NCBI RefSeq assembly: GCF_900094925.1
Contig: NZ_FMAY01000004.1
Coordinates: 62,001 to 126,000 of the forward strand
Source: Kosakonia oryzendophytica
GTDB lineage: Bacteria; Pseudomonadota; Gammaproteobacteria; Enterobacterales; Enterobacteriaceae
Reading direction: 5' to 3'
Length of the DNA stretch: 64,000 nt
The notes below the pieces were generated by a model. The model was not told the origin of the DNA. It worked only from the letters and a program-made list of their open reading frames with translations, and searched no databases. Below, piece by piece: positions 9,137-18,033 of the stretch. The first letter of the stretch is position 1; each line of letters begins with the position of its first letter. The position numbers and the translations under genes are program-made.

Positions 9137-9264
9137 TCCCATTTTCTTCAGCGCGTTAAGCCCCATTTTTTGAACGACATTTATCGTTCCAGAATTTACG
9201 GAGAGAGCGAGGAAAGTTGCCCTCGGTAATCATCCTGCCGGGGGCATGTATTGCTAATAAGGCA

Positions 9265-9636
9265 CTATTCGCAAGAGGCTGCATATTTCCCGTTGCTAAA
9301 CCATGCTGAGCATTTTTTTGCAGTAACGGGCACTTGCAATGTGACTGTTTTATCCGTCCCTTTATAACGGCAAACCAGATAGAGAGGCATGTTCATCTCT
9401 TTTGCATAGTCCTGATAATCTTTCAGCGTCCATACCATATCGTCCAGAGTATCGGGCATCAACCTACCCTGTTTTACCGGCAACCCCTGGAAAAGATCCA
9501 CTTCACTCATAGTGTATGACTTATTGTTGATTTCCAGCGATTCCGGGCATGTTGTTTTTACAGTAGATGCAGCCATCACAAAAGGTGTAAAAAGCAGCAT
9601 ACCAACGCTTAATATCAGTGGCTTACTCAACGACAT
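9265..9636 (-). CDS. STY0301 family periplasmic protein, copy 3 (likely cognate immunity of the adjacent amidase)
   Basis: 123 aa. The ATG at 9636 (MSLSKPLILSVG) has a GGAG site 9 nt upstream; an ATG at 9651 is less well placed. A signal peptide (cleavage after FVMAA) is followed by the family motifs PDTLDDMVWTLK, YLVCRYKGTDKT and KKCSAWF and a final CE. Its start overlaps the end of the amidase gene by 14 bp, so the two are probably translationally coupled. That makes this copy the most likely antidote to the amidase. Confidence 0.85.
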   Translation of the reverse strand: MSLSKPLILSVGMLLFTPFVMAASTVKTTCPESLEINNKSYTMSEVDLFQGLPVKQGRLMPDTLDDMVWTLKDYQDYAKEMNMPLYLVCRYKGTDKTVTLQVPVTAKKCSAWFSNGKYAASCE

Positions 9637-10027
9637 AATAATTCGCTCCATTATTCTCAGCGCGAGTTGCGTGCCGGAAAAAAATTGTGCGTGGGCTAAC
9701 AGGTGAAGGAACTGGAATACGTGCTCCCGTCTTATTGTCAAAGCCATGCCCTACCCACTGATCCAATACCTGTATACCGGTTGAGTCTTGTCCCATATAT
9801 ATGGCCGCGTGAGAGCGTCCATCCGAATGGTTGCCATACTGCCCATTATCATCAAACGTCGCTATCGCTGTTCCCGGAGCGATATTCATATTCCCTTTCA
9901 CCAGAGCACCGCGCTTCCAGTTTGCAGTGCGAGGCATATTGGCTGCTTTTTGTGTAAACGCCACACACTGACCGCTACCAACAGATTGCCCAATATATGC
10001 TCGTGGTGTTGCTGCTATGTACGCCAT
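9623..10027 (-). CDS. BPSL0067 family NlpC-like amidase (candidate T6SS peptidoglycan effector)
   Basis: 134 aa from the ATG at 10027, 10 nt after a GGAG site. The N-terminus MAYIAATPRAYIGQSVGSGQCVAF fits BPSL0067 family starts; an ATG 48 nt upstream lacks family support. A papain/NlpC-type active site is visible: Cys21 in GSGQCV and His73 in SHAAIYMGQ. There is no signal peptide, as expected for a toxin delivered by a secretion machine into a rival's periplasm. The final codons overlap the first of three STY0301 genes. The enzyme class is inferred from the motif, and secretion from the pairing. Confidence 0.8.
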   Translation of the reverse strand: MAYIAATPRAYIGQSVGSGQCVAFTQKAANMPRTANWKRGALVKGNMNIAPGTAIATFDDNGQYGNHSDGRSHAAIYMGQDSTGIQVLDQWVGHGFDNKTGARIPVPSPVSPRTIFFRHATRAENNGANYYVVE

Positions 10028-10245
10028 TCCCTGCTGATCTCCATAAGGTTTATCGGGTGATATTGTGTGGCACACTGAAAGATAAGCAAGCAGGAAATGA
10101 AGACGTTTTATTGATTAAGATAATTCTTAGAAAGCATTTTTACTTAGCGTAAATCAATGACATATATCCCTACCTTTTCTGGCAGGGTATACGTTGTGGT
10201 GATATTTTCCCAACCCGTCTGGTGTTGATATCGCCATGAAAATTG

Positions 10246-10405
10246 ATGGAGTCATGCGACCCGGTGCCCGTTTTTTTCTTCTACAAAGGTGCTGGTTCTC
10301 CTCGGGTCATCGCATTTAAAAAAAGCGCTCTCCCTCGACGAAACCGAAATGAAAAATTACTACGAAAAAACCTGGCCGCACGCATTCCGTGAAAGGGCTA
10401 ATTAA
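10246..10405 (+). pseudogene. Small frameshifted reading frame or gene remnant
   Basis: From an ATG at 10246 the frame reads MESCDPVPVFFFYKGAGSPR and on to FKK. At a run of seven A's (10318-10324) it must move one base to continue as ALSLDETEMKNYYEKTWPHA and onward to a TAA at 10403. Together this would be about 52 aa of protein-like composition. No ribosome site is obvious. It may be the decayed end of a toxin-associated gene or noise. The rest of the gap from 10028 to 10421 holds the amidase promoter and nothing else recognised. Confidence 0.3.
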
Positions 10406-10421
10406 CCAGCCCATTTGTTAT

Positions 10422-10772
10422 TTAACGGGCCAGCAGTGCAATCAGCGCAAGCAGCGCCGGAAGCGCCTGCACATAGAGTATTTTACGGCTGGCTGTCACC
10501 GCACCGAAAATCCCGGCAACCAGCACGCAGAGCAGGAAAAAGAAGAGAACCTGAACGCCGCTGGCACCCAGCCATAATCCCCACAGTAGCCCTGCTGCCA
10601 GAAAGCCATTGTAGAGCCCCTGGTTCGCGGCAAGTACGCGGGTCTCGCGGGCAAAATTGGCACTGAGATTAAATGCCTTACGACCTGTTTTCGTATCCCA
10701 TAAAAACATTTCGAGAACAAGAATATAGAGATGTATAACAGCAACGACAGCGACAAGAATATTGGCTAACAC
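10422..10772 (-). CDS. DUF1304 family membrane protein
   Basis: 116 aa with four hydrophobic segments (about 2-22, 50-66, 72-90, 98-115) and the DUF1304 signature LEMFLWDTKTGRKAFNL followed by NQGLYNGFLAAGLLWG. It is an inner-membrane protein of unknown function, widespread in bacteria. It stands alone, reading left, with about 150 bp to the esterase gene on the same strand. The call rests on the motif and size. Confidence 0.82.
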   Translation of the reverse strand: MLANILVAVVAVIHLYILVLEMFLWDTKTGRKAFNLSANFARETRVLAANQGLYNGFLAAGLLWGLWLGASGVQVLFFFLLCVLVAGIFGAVTASRKILYVQALPALLALIALLAR

Positions 10773-10921
10773 GGGACATCCTGTTGAATGGGAACACGTG
10801 ATGTGGAGTATAGATAATTACGCTAGGCATAACCCGTTCAGAGATAATGAATACCTCACGAAAGCGAAAAAAGAGAGGTAAAAGCAACCGCTCATCCGGT
10901 TGCTTTAGTGTGCACAACGTG

Positions 10922-11950
10922 TCAGAGATTACCGTTTTTACCGGCGGCGGTGTTATTCCCCTTTATCGGCGCACCTAAGGTCTGTTTAAACCACGTCACA
11001 ACCGTGTCAATCACTGCGGGCTGGAACCAGCTAATATCGCCGTGCTCTGCCCCGTCAACGAGGATGTATTTCACCTTATCGTTTTTATCTTTCAGCGCGT
11101 TATAAAGCTGCGCGCTCTGGCGTGGCGACACTAACGTATCGGCGCTGCCATGCATAATCAGGAATGGCGGTTCGTGGCCGCTAATATGCCCCATCGGGCT
11201 CGCATTCAACGCTTTTTGTTTGTCGCTGTCGATGGTCGCGCCGGGGAAATGACGGAATGCCGCGCCATTCACCAACAGGGCTTCGGTCACCGCCGGGGAG
11301 CGATGCACCTGCTGAATATTTTCCGGGAACCCTTCGCCGATATTCAGCAAGTTTGAAATGCCATATAACGTCGCGACCGACTGTACCGTTGACGGTTGCT
11401 CCATGTTATCGCCTTTATCAAATACCTTCTCTGCGTTGGTGACACCCAACATCTGCGCCATCCAACCGCCGGCCGAATCACCCAGCACGCCGATGCGTTC
11501 CGGGTCGATGTTGTACTCGGTGGCATGCGCGCGCAGGTAACGCACTGCGGCTTTACCATCTTCCACCGGCGCAGGGAAAGTACTCGGCACCACGCGGTAT
11601 TCCGCCGCAGCGACCACAAATCCCGCTTGCGCCAGTGCCAGCCGCATTTCAATAAACTTGTCATAATCTGCGCTGGTGAACCCTCCGCCCGGGAAATAGA
11701 CCACCGCAGGCTTCAGATCGCCGGTACGGGGCACCAACAGCGACATTTTTAACTGGCGAATCGCACGCACATCGCGGATTTGGGAATAAACCACATTACT
11801 GATTAAATCCACCTGCCCGCGTGATTTTTCGACCTTAATCACCTCCGCGCCTGGGGTATTGCCTGGCAACGCCTGCGTGGCTGAAAATGCTGAACCTGAG
11901 ATGCCTGCCATCAGCAGCAAACCCGCCATGTTGAATCGTCCTCGCCTCAT
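10922..11950 (-). CDS. Secreted alpha/beta hydrolase (esterase/lipase, BD-FAE/HSL type)
   Basis: 342 aa from the ATG at 11950, which follows GGAGATCTCA; an upstream in-frame start would spoil the signal peptide. The signal peptide has cleavage near AFSA. The fold is shown by the oxyanion loop YFPGGGF, the nucleophile elbow GDSAGGW, a likely acid in MHGSADTLVSP and the catalytic His in DGAEHGDISW. It should hydrolyse small esters in the periplasm or outside the cell; the substrate is unknown. The gene is monocistronic by spacing and is an accessory gene relative to K-12. Confidence 0.85.
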   Translation of the reverse strand: MRRGRFNMAGLLLMAGISGSAFSATQALPGNTPGAEVIKVEKSRGQVDLISNVVYSQIRDVRAIRQLKMSLLVPRTGDLKPAVVYFPGGGFTSADYDKFIEMRLALAQAGFVVAAAEYRVVPSTFPAPVEDGKAAVRYLRAHATEYNIDPERIGVLGDSAGGWMAQMLGVTNAEKVFDKGDNMEQPSTVQSVATLYGISNLLNIGEGFPENIQQVHRSPAVTEALLVNGAAFRHFPGATIDSDKQKALNASPMGHISGHEPPFLIMHGSADTLVSPRQSAQLYNALKDKNDKVKYILVDGAEHGDISWFQPAVIDTVVTWFKQTLGAPIKGNNTAAGKNGNL

Positions 11951-12109
11951 TGAGATCTCCATTCTGTTTGTCGCCTGAAAAGCCAGTGGCTTACGCAATG
12001 TTTGTCAGCAGGGAGAGTACTCTGGCTCTTTTTTTAGCGTCAAACCCAATAACTGAATGAAATTCATCTAAATTTTGAATGCGTCCCGCCCAGTGTGCGC
12101 AGGCTCACA

Positions 12110-12568
12110 TTAAAACGGCAGGCGGAACCAGATAGCCCACAGGACATAAACCCCACCCACAAGAAAAAACAGCCGATAGCCCCAGACGATGGCAGGCTCC
12201 TGCCGAAGGTAGAATTTCAGCGGGTTACGGTGCAGGTTGGCTGCGTTATAGGTTTTATGGAAATGGGTCATCTGCTGTGCGCCTTTGCCAGTCAGGGCGA
12301 TCATAAAGCTCGACATCACAATCAACACCAGCGCCATATAGCTTTTCAGCGCCAGCGCAATGCCTTCACGCAGCCATAGACTATCCTCATGGCGCAATAT
12401 CACCACACCGCGTTTTTTTAGCTCAATGGCGGCAATACTCAGCACCAGGTGCACTACAATCAGCAAACCAAAATGCTTTGCATTGGTACTAAAGGGATTT
12501 TTTAAAGTAATACCAAAGATCCAGGCGAAAAACGCCGCCGATGACAACATCCACATGATGATATTCAC
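12110..12568 (-). CDS. Small integral membrane protein of unknown function
   Basis: 152 aa from a GTG with AGGGAAC 5 nt upstream. Four hydrophobic segments are visible (about 3-20, 32-49, 76-96, 129-148), separated by a basic loop (ELKKRGVVILRHED) and a polar stretch (HFHKTYNAANLHRNPLKFYLRQEP). I do not recognise the family. It lies downstream of the tae4 pair on the same strand, but a strong terminator separates them, so it is probably independent. Confidence 0.7.
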   Translation of the reverse strand: MNIIMWMLSSAAFFAWIFGITLKNPFSTNAKHFGLLIVVHLVLSIAAIELKKRGVVILRHEDSLWLREGIALALKSYMALVLIVMSSFMIALTGKGAQQMTHFHKTYNAANLHRNPLKFYLRQEPAIVWGYRLFFLVGGVYVLWAIWFRLPF

Positions 12569-12625
12569 GATCGTTCCCTGCTCGCTTTTTTCTCTTTTTT
12601 ACGCCGCTCACGAAGCGCGCATCAG

Positions 12626-12649
12626 AAAAGGGCCTTTCGGCCCTTTTTC
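12626..12649 (-). terminator. Bidirectional rho-independent terminator after the tae4 pair
   Basis: An AAAAGGGCC / GGCCCTTTTT stem with a 4-nt loop that reads GAAA on the minus strand and has T-runs on both sides. It lies 15 bp past the stop of the tae4 partner gene and ends that two-gene unit. Confidence 0.85.
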
Positions 12650-12663
12650 ATGCAATTCTGCCA

Positions 12664-13140
12664 TTACTGACTCAGAAAGCGGAAATTTTTCTCATCCGTC
12701 CCTTTGTCTTTGCACAACAGCATTCGGTTAAGCGACTTAGTGCTCAGGCGAAAATCTTTCCCGCTAAACAGCAGCCCCTGGCCCTGTGTTCCACATTGCA
12801 TCGTGGCGGAGACATTCCAGGTTTTCAGCTCATCCGCCGACAACGGGTTACCCAGAATAATAAACGCCGCCTTAATATGCTGTTTTGGATAAGCATAATG
12901 CAGGGGTTCCGCTTCTCCACGGCGCAAAAAATAGCAAGGCGGCGTCAAATCCAGCGCGTGCGTCTGTTTTGCTTTCCCCTGGGAAGCAATCTCCAGCTGG
13001 CATTTACCCTGTGCCTGCCCTAACGCCAGTTCATGGCCCTGCCAGACAAAGCTGTCCGTCGCGGCAGGCTCTGCATAACTCAGGTTGCTCACCAACAAGA
13101 GCGCCGCCGCGCCACAGGCGTAATGGTTCATCTTCGTCAT
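12664..13140 (-). CDS. Secreted partner of Tae4 (putative immunity protein, not Tai4-like)
   Basis: 158 aa. The start at 13140 is fixed by an ATGA overlap with the tae4 stop and a GGAG site 5 nt before it. A signal peptide (cleavage after NLSYA, before EPAATDSF) exports it. The mature domain has four cysteines (GKCQ, PPCYF, MQCGT, LLCKD), the usual sign of disulfides in the periplasm. Coupling to a peptidoglycan amidase and periplasmic location point to an antidote, but the sequence does not resemble the all-helical Tai4 family as I know it. The family is unrecognised. Confidence 0.75.
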   Translation of the reverse strand: MTKMNHYACGAAALLLVSNLSYAEPAATDSFVWQGHELALGQAQGKCQLEIASQGKAKQTHALDLTPPCYFLRRGEAEPLHYAYPKQHIKAAFIILGNPLSADELKTWNVSATMQCGTQGQGLLFSGKDFRLSTKSLNRMLLCKDKGTDEKNFRFLSQ

Positions 13141-13562
13141 AGCAACTCCCAAAACCAGACCTCTTTCCCTAAGGCAAAATAATCAGGACTTCCGCCTTTC
13201 ATTAACATCTTACTGCCATCCCAGACATCAATATGATCGGTTGATCCCCAACCATCCTGAATGAACACGATCCCTTTTTTACCGGCATAGTCCGACTGGG
13301 TAACGGATTTTTTCTTCACCGCTTTCCCTACCAGATCATGTCGTCCCAGTAACCAGGTGGCAAGTTCCTGCGCGCGCAGCACATGTTTAGGGTTATGACC
13401 AAACCCCGGATAACATTTTGCGCCATGATAAATGCTGAGGTTAACGCCCGACTTCTCCAGCGCAACGCCCATTCTGATGGCGCACTGGTTGACGAAAGAG
13501 CTGTCACAGGGGCTTTCCGGATAGGGATGGTTATCCCAGAGTTGGCTGAACGATAGCATCAT
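13137..13562 (-). CDS. tae4: Type VI secretion amidase effector Tae4
   Basis: About 141 aa. The Tae4 active site is clear: Cys27 in FVNQCAIRMGVALEKSGV and His110 in GSTDHIDVWDG, with the KKGIVFIQDGWG lead-in typical of the family. Tae4 enzymes are NlpC/P60-like amidases cutting the D-Glu-mDAP bond of peptidoglycan in a competitor's periplasm after T6SS delivery. No signal peptide is present, as expected. Two ATGs (13562, 13559) are possible; both have an AAGGA site. It is coupled by ATGA to its downstream partner. No T6SS structural gene lies in the window. Confidence 0.87.
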   Translation of the reverse strand: MMLSFSQLWDNHPYPESPCDSSFVNQCAIRMGVALEKSGVNLSIYHGAKCYPGFGHNPKHVLRAQELATWLLGRHDLVGKAVKKKSVTQSDYAGKKGIVFIQDGWGSTDHIDVWDGSKMLMKGGSPDYFALGKEVWFWELL

Positions 13563-13742
13563 AGTTGTCCTTGTATTGCGGTTCCCGGAGGGTTAATACA
13601 CCATGCTGTTGATCATTTTTGCTCCCAAAGAATAGGCGGCATCGCCAAAACTGGCGAGATTTTATTCACCAGCAAAATTGATTTTCGTGACAATTCTCTA
13701 TGTTATAAGCAGGTTAACCGACAGCGGAGGAAAAATAAGACA

Positions 13743-13961
13743 ATGCTGATTTATAACGTTTTTGGCCGTTATCTGGGGGTAAAACGCGTGGCGGAAAGCT
13801 GGCAGGTGTTTCGGGTAGACCGGAATGAAGGCAAGCACTCCCGACTGTATAACATCATCATTCCTGATGAATTAAGCGAAGCGGAAATCCCCGGCTGGCT
13901 GGGGGATATTTTCCATGAAGCAGCCAGCGAGCAACATCCCGATGTCACCCGCGTTGAATAA
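13743..13961 (+). CDS. Small conserved protein (DUF7661-like)
   Basis: 72 aa, MLIYNVFGRYLGVKRVAESW followed by QVFRVDRNEGKHSRLYNIIIPDEL and ending HPDVTRVE. A GGAGG site precedes the ATG. The protein is soluble and acidic, with no motif of known function. I recall similar small proteins in enterobacteria and pseudomonads under DUF7661. It converges on rcdA with a 23-bp gap. It belongs to the accessory segment, absent at this place in K-12. Confidence 0.7.
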   Translation: MLIYNVFGRYLGVKRVAESWQVFRVDRNEGKHSRLYNIIIPDELSEAEIPGWLGDIFHEAASEQHPDVTRVE

Positions 13962-13984
13962 GGCCCGCCGGAGAAGAAGCCGTC

Positions 13985-14527
13985 TCACAAACCGGCAATG
14001 CGCCCGATCATTGAACGGATCTGCTGCCGGCTCAGGGGCGCGCGGTCAATCACAAAGTGCAACGTCATGCCTTCGATAAACGCATCCAGCGCGCGGGCGG
14101 TGACCGGATCGAACCAGTGCTCCAGCGTAGTCTGGCTGGCGCGCATCCAGTTTTGCATCACGCTTTTTAGCGTCGGCTGGCGGTTCATAAACGCATAGAG
14201 TTGGTACATCAGTTCCATATTGCGCACGGTGGTCACCTGCGCGCCATAGATTAATTCGGTCACCGCATCACAGGCCTGCGCCGGGCTGTCGACACCCGCG
14301 AAAAATGCCTGATACTGCGCAGACATCTGCTGTGTAAAGCGGGTGAACGCCTCCTCAAGCAGCGCATCGATACCGGCGAAGTAATAGGTCATCGAACCCA
14401 GCGGAACGTCCGCACAGCTGGCAATTTTCCGGTGCGTGACTGCCTGAATACCGTGTTCGGCAATCGTCTCCAGCGTCGCATCAAGAATGCGTTCACGCCG
14501 CTGTGGATCATTGGGTCGTCGGGCCAT
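13985..14527 (-). CDS. rcdA: TetR-family regulator RcdA (YbjK)
   Basis: 180 aa from the ATG at 14527, preceded by GAGAGG. The N-terminal TetR DNA-binding domain is clear ([40 protein letters not shown]). A helical ligand-binding domain fills the rest. In E. coli RcdA activates csgD and other stress genes and is autoregulated. It is divergent from ybjJ with an 80-bp shared gap, the K-12 arrangement, so RcdA may act on that region. Confidence 0.85.
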   Translation of the reverse strand: MARRPNDPQRRERILDATLETIAEHGIQAVTHRKIASCADVPLGSMTYYFAGIDALLEEAFTRFTQQMSAQYQAFFAGVDSPAQACDAVTELIYGAQVTTVRNMELMYQLYAFMNRQPTLKSVMQNWMRASQTTLEHWFDPVTARALDAFIEGMTLHFVIDRAPLSRQQIRSMIGRIAGL

Positions 14528-14607
14528 AAGTCCTCTCACTGATTTATGTACAAATGTACACTTCCTTGCTACTGTTGTCTCACCTTTTTACTGCCCACTG
14601 TGACGCT

Positions 14608-15810
14608 ATGACTGCAAATGGATCCCGCAAGGCCCTGAGAAATCGCTTATGGGCGCTGTTCACCTTCTTCTTTATCCCCGGCTTACTGATGGCTTCCTGG
14701 GCGACGCGCACTCCGGCTATTCGCGACATTCTCTCGGTTTCCACCGCCGAAATGGGCGTGGTGCTGTTCGGTCTGTCGATCGGTTCGATGAGCGGTATTC
14801 TCTCCTCCGCCTGGCTGGTCAAACGCTTTGGCGCACGTAACGTCATCCGCGCCAGCATGTCATTTTCCGTGCTGGGTGTGCTGCTCCTCAGTGTTGCGCT
14901 CTGGTTCGCATCGCCACTGTTGTTCGCCGCCGGACTGGCCGTGTTTGGCGGCAGTCTGGGCGCGGGCGAAGTAGCAATGAACATTGAAGGCGCGGTGGTC
15001 GAGCGAGAGATGAATAAAACCGTACTGCCGATGATGCACGGCTTTTACAGCCTTGGCACGCTGGTTGGCGCGGGCATCGGCATGACGTTAACCGCGATCG
15101 GCCTCGCGGCAAATTTGCATATCCTGCTGGCAGGTCTGGCGGTGATTGTGCCGATTATGCTGGCGATTGCCGCCATTCCCGATGGCACCGGACGGGACTC
15201 TGAGGAAGACAACGCACACGGGAAAAAAGGAGTACCTTTCTGGCGAGATACCCAACTGCTGCTGATAGGCGTGGTGGTGCTGGCGATGGCCTTTGCTGAA
15301 GGCTCCGCCAATGACTGGCTACCGTTATTAATGGTGGACGGTCACGGCTTTAGCCCGACTTCAGGGTCGTTAATCTACGCCGGTTTTACCCTCGGCATGA
15401 CGGTCGGGCGCTTCACCGGTGGCTGGTTTATCGATCGTTACAGCCGCGTGGCGGTGGTACGCGCCAGCGCCATCATGGGTGCGCTGGGCATTGGGCTGAT
15501 TATCTTTGTTGATAGCGCCTGGGTGGCGGGCGTGTCGGTGATCCTCTGGGGACTGGGCGCATCGCTCGGCTTCCCGCTAACCATTTCCGCCGCCAGCGAC
15601 ACAGGCCCGGATGCGCCAACCCGTGTCAGCGTGGTCGCAACCACGGGCTATCTGGCGTTTCTCGTCGGCCCACCGTTGTTAGGCTTCCTGGGCGAGCATT
15701 ACGGTTTGCGCAGCGCCATGTTGGTCGTGCTTAGTCTGATGCTGATTGCGGCACTGGTTGCCCGTGCCGTAGCCAAACCGGCACCAAACGCACAAGCCGA
15801 AAGCTACTGA
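14608..15810 (+). CDS. ybjJ: MFS transporter YbjJ
   Basis: 400 aa from the ATG at 14608 ([18 protein letters not shown]), matching K-12 YbjJ; an earlier in-frame start would add an unsupported 18 residues. About twelve membrane segments are visible, with [16 protein letters not shown] at helix 1 and the MFS loop motif [14 protein letters not shown] between the halves. It is an inner-membrane transporter with unknown substrate. In K-12 it is followed by ybjI and ybjH; both are missing here and mdfA converges directly. Confidence 0.93.
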   Translation: MTANGSRKALRNRLWALFTFFFIPGLLMASWATRTPAIRDILSVSTAEMGVVLFGLSIGSMSGILSSAWLVKRFGARNVIRASMSFSVLGVLLLSVALWFASPLLFAAGLAVFGGSLGAGEVAMNIEGAVVEREMNKTVLPMMHGFYSLGTLVGAGIGMTLTAIGLAANLHILLAGLAVIVPIMLAIAAIPDGTGRDSEEDNAHGKKGVPFWRDTQLLLIGVVVLAMAFAEGSANDWLPLLMVDGHGFSPTSGSLIYAGFTLGMTVGRFTGGWFIDRYSRVAVVRASAIMGALGIGLIIFVDSAWVAGVSVILWGLGASLGFPLTISAASDTGPDAPTRVSVVATTGYLAFLVGPPLLGFLGEHYGLRSAMLVVLSLMLIAALVARAVAKPAPNAQAESY

Positions 15811-15845
15811 TCCGGATGCGGCATTCGCCTGAGCGGATGCCGCGT
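15811..15845. repeat. REP-like palindrome between ybjJ and mdfA
   Basis: TCCGGATGCGGCATTCGCC followed by GGATGCCGCG forms a GCGGCAT / ATGCCGC stem and resembles the enterobacterial REP consensus GCCGGATGCGGC. It fills the 38-bp gap between the convergent genes and may end both transcripts. Confidence 0.65.
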
Positions 15846-15848
15846 TGC

Positions 15849-17081
15849 TTATCCTTCCAGTGAATTGCCCACCCGCTTATCGCGCAGGAACACCACCATC
15901 AGGCCTAACCACAGCAGGCCATTCGCCAGATTGAAGAGACTGAACAAGCCATTGCCCCCTGTCAGCCACGCGTGCTTACTGACTTCAATACCCACGGTAA
16001 AGATGAGCATTTGCAGCATGCCCATTGCCGCTGAAACCGTACCTTTACTCATTTCGCTGGCGAACAACGTCAGGCGCACCAGCCCGGCGTTCGCCAGCCC
16101 GATGCCAAAGGCATACACACTCAACCCGGCAGTCATCCATAAATACGCATGGGAGGAGGCGACCGTCGCCACCGAAGCCAGTATCAGCCCGGCGACAATC
16201 GGCCAGCCCCCCATCATAATCAGCGCCCGCACGGTGCGGCGGGACGTGAGCCGCGCCAGCAATAGATTACCGACAATCAGTGCGCCAAAAATCGGTACCT
16301 GCAATAGCCCATATTCATAACTGCTCAGTTGTTCACCGCTCATAATAATGATCGGCGACTGCGCTATCCACGCCAGTAAAGGCAGGCTGACAAAGCCGGT
16401 CGCCAGCGCGCCCGCCACGAAGCGCAGGTTTTTCATCACTTCGGCGTAATCGCGCCACAGCGCTTTAAGCGACAGTGTCTCACCCAGCCGGGTGGCCGTT
16501 TCCGGCATCGCGCGTTGCAGACCGACAAAGGCGAACGCCGCCAGTACCGCAAACAGCACAAACATCCCTTCCCACGGCGCAGCATGCACCCATGCTGCGC
16601 CAACCAGCGGGCCAAGCAACGGCGCAATCAGCGCCACATTCGCCATCAGCGCCGTGATCTTGATGCACACCGCCTCGGAAAACGACTCCTGAATCGCCGC
16701 ATAGCCGACAGCACCGATAAAGCAGAGGCTGATGCCCTGTAAAAAACGCAGCAGCGTGAACTGTTCAATATCCTGCGCCAGCAATGTTGCCAGACAGGTC
16801 ACAATGAACCACACCACGCCAGTCAGCATCACCGGGCGACGGCCAATACGGTCTGACAATGGCCCCAGTAACCACTGTAAGAACATACCGCCCGCCAGAT
16901 AGGCGGTCATCGACGTGGGCACCCATTCGATCCCCGCGTTGTACTGCGCCACCACCGACAACATGCCGGGTTGGATCATATCGTTGGCGATATACGTCGA
17001 GAATTCGTAAAGCACCAGACAGAGCGGGAATAACAGCGCCTGTCGGCCCAGGCGTTGGCCTGAAAGGGAGTGGTTTTGCAT
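15849..17081 (-). CDS. mdfA: Multidrug efflux MFS transporter MdfA (Cmr)
   Basis: 410 aa from [20 protein letters not shown], the E. coli length; an extra ATG immediately upstream at 17084 is equally possible. Twelve helices are visible. Family marks include Glu26 and Asp34 in [16 protein letters not shown] (drug and proton coupling in E. coli MdfA) and motif [15 protein letters not shown]. It exports chloramphenicol, cationic drugs and monovalent cations in exchange for protons. It is divergent from ybjG across 278 bp. Confidence 0.96.
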   Translation of the reverse strand: MQNHSLSGQRLGRQALLFPLCLVLYEFSTYIANDMIQPGMLSVVAQYNAGIEWVPTSMTAYLAGGMFLQWLLGPLSDRIGRRPVMLTGVVWFIVTCLATLLAQDIEQFTLLRFLQGISLCFIGAVGYAAIQESFSEAVCIKITALMANVALIAPLLGPLVGAAWVHAAPWEGMFVLFAVLAAFAFVGLQRAMPETATRLGETLSLKALWRDYAEVMKNLRFVAGALATGFVSLPLLAWIAQSPIIIMSGEQLSSYEYGLLQVPIFGALIVGNLLLARLTSRRTVRALIMMGGWPIVAGLILASVATVASSHAYLWMTAGLSVYAFGIGLANAGLVRLTLFASEMSKGTVSAAMGMLQMLIFTVGIEVSKHAWLTGGNGLFSLFNLANGLLWLGLMVVFLRDKRVGNSLEG

Positions 17082-17359
17082 CATGCGGTCTCATCATCCT
17101 GTGAAAAATCGCGCCGAGTGTAATCAAAGCCATTGTGTGGCGGTAGAGAATTCTCGGTCGCCTGTTAAATAAAGCACATTTTCACCCGTTTAAGGTTCGC
17201 TTAACTCCCCTGGCGTAAGGTAATTCTGTTAACGGTTTCTCCAGGATTCGTCTAACTCTCAGAGGAGTAAGACAAAACCCCTTTACCGTCCAGCGCGCCA
17301 CTTTTAAGGTGAGCGCTTTCGCCTCACTTTCGATAGCTTAATCAAAGAGTAACAAGAGT
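17082..17359. promoter_or_regulatory. Divergent mdfA/ybjG promoter region
   Basis: A gene-free 278 bp holding both promoters. The ybjG side has two similar TTAAC-containing stretches (CGCTTAACTCC, CTGTTAACGG) that could be regulator half-sites. E. coli ybjG responds to PhoPQ, BaeSR and Rcs, but no site can be assigned with confidence. Confidence 0.45.
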
Positions 17360-17968
17360 ATGTTAGAGAGCCTGAATTACACGCTATTTTACTGGATTAA
17401 CGCCACCCCCGACTCACCGCACGGGCTGATTGCTTTTGCCGGGTTTGCCGCCAGCGATTTGATTAGCATCGTTCCGCTGCTGGCAGCGGGTCTCTGGTTG
17501 TGGGGGCCGCGCAGTCAGGTGACTGCCCAACGCCAACTGGTGATCAAAGTGGCAATGGCGATCCTCGTCAGCCTCTGCTTCTCTGCGTTGCTGGGGCACA
17601 TCTTTCCGCACGATCGTCCGTTTGCCGATCGCGTGGGTTATAACTTCCTGCATCACGCACCGGACAGCTCCTTCCCGAGCGACCACGGCACCGTGATCTT
17701 CACCTTTGCCGTCGCCTTCCTGGCCTGGCACCGTGTATGGTCCGGCGTGTTACTGATGATTACCGGCCTGACCATCGCCTGGTCGCGTGTTTATCTTGGC
17801 GTGCACTGGCCGCTGGATATGCTCGGCGCGCTGCTGGTTGGCATCGGTGGTTGTCTGACAGCGCAGATCCTGTGGCAGGCGTTTGGTCCGGCCATCTACC
17901 GCAGCGTCCAGCAGATTTATCGCCTGTGCTTTGCGATGCCGATCCGCCGCGGCTGGGTGCGTGACTAA
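17360..17968 (+). CDS. ybjG: Undecaprenyl-diphosphatase YbjG (PAP2 type)
   Basis: 202 aa with five to six membrane helices. The three PAP2 phosphatase motifs are present: PHDRPF after a helix, PSDHGT near residue 97, and SRVYLGVHWPLD near residue 140. It dephosphorylates undecaprenyl pyrophosphate on the periplasmic face so the lipid carrier can be reused for cell-wall synthesis, and over-expression gives bacitracin resistance. A terminator separates it from deoR downstream. Confidence 0.95.
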   Translation: MLESLNYTLFYWINATPDSPHGLIAFAGFAASDLISIVPLLAAGLWLWGPRSQVTAQRQLVIKVAMAILVSLCFSALLGHIFPHDRPFADRVGYNFLHHAPDSSFPSDHGTVIFTFAVAFLAWHRVWSGVLLMITGLTIAWSRVYLGVHWPLDMLGALLVGIGGCLTAQILWQAFGPAIYRSVQQIYRLCFAMPIRRGWVRD

Positions 17969-17993
17969 GCCACACGGCAAAGGTAAGATGAAC

Positions 17994-18020
17994 GCCCTGC
18001 TCAATGCAGGGCTTTCTTTT
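17994..18020 (+). terminator. Terminator of ybjG
   Basis: GCCCTGC / GCAGGGC stem with a 5-nt loop followed by TTTCTTTTA. It ends 14 bp before the deoR start, so deoR needs its own promoter or read-through. Confidence 0.8.
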
Positions 18021-18033
18021 ATTCAGGGGAAAT

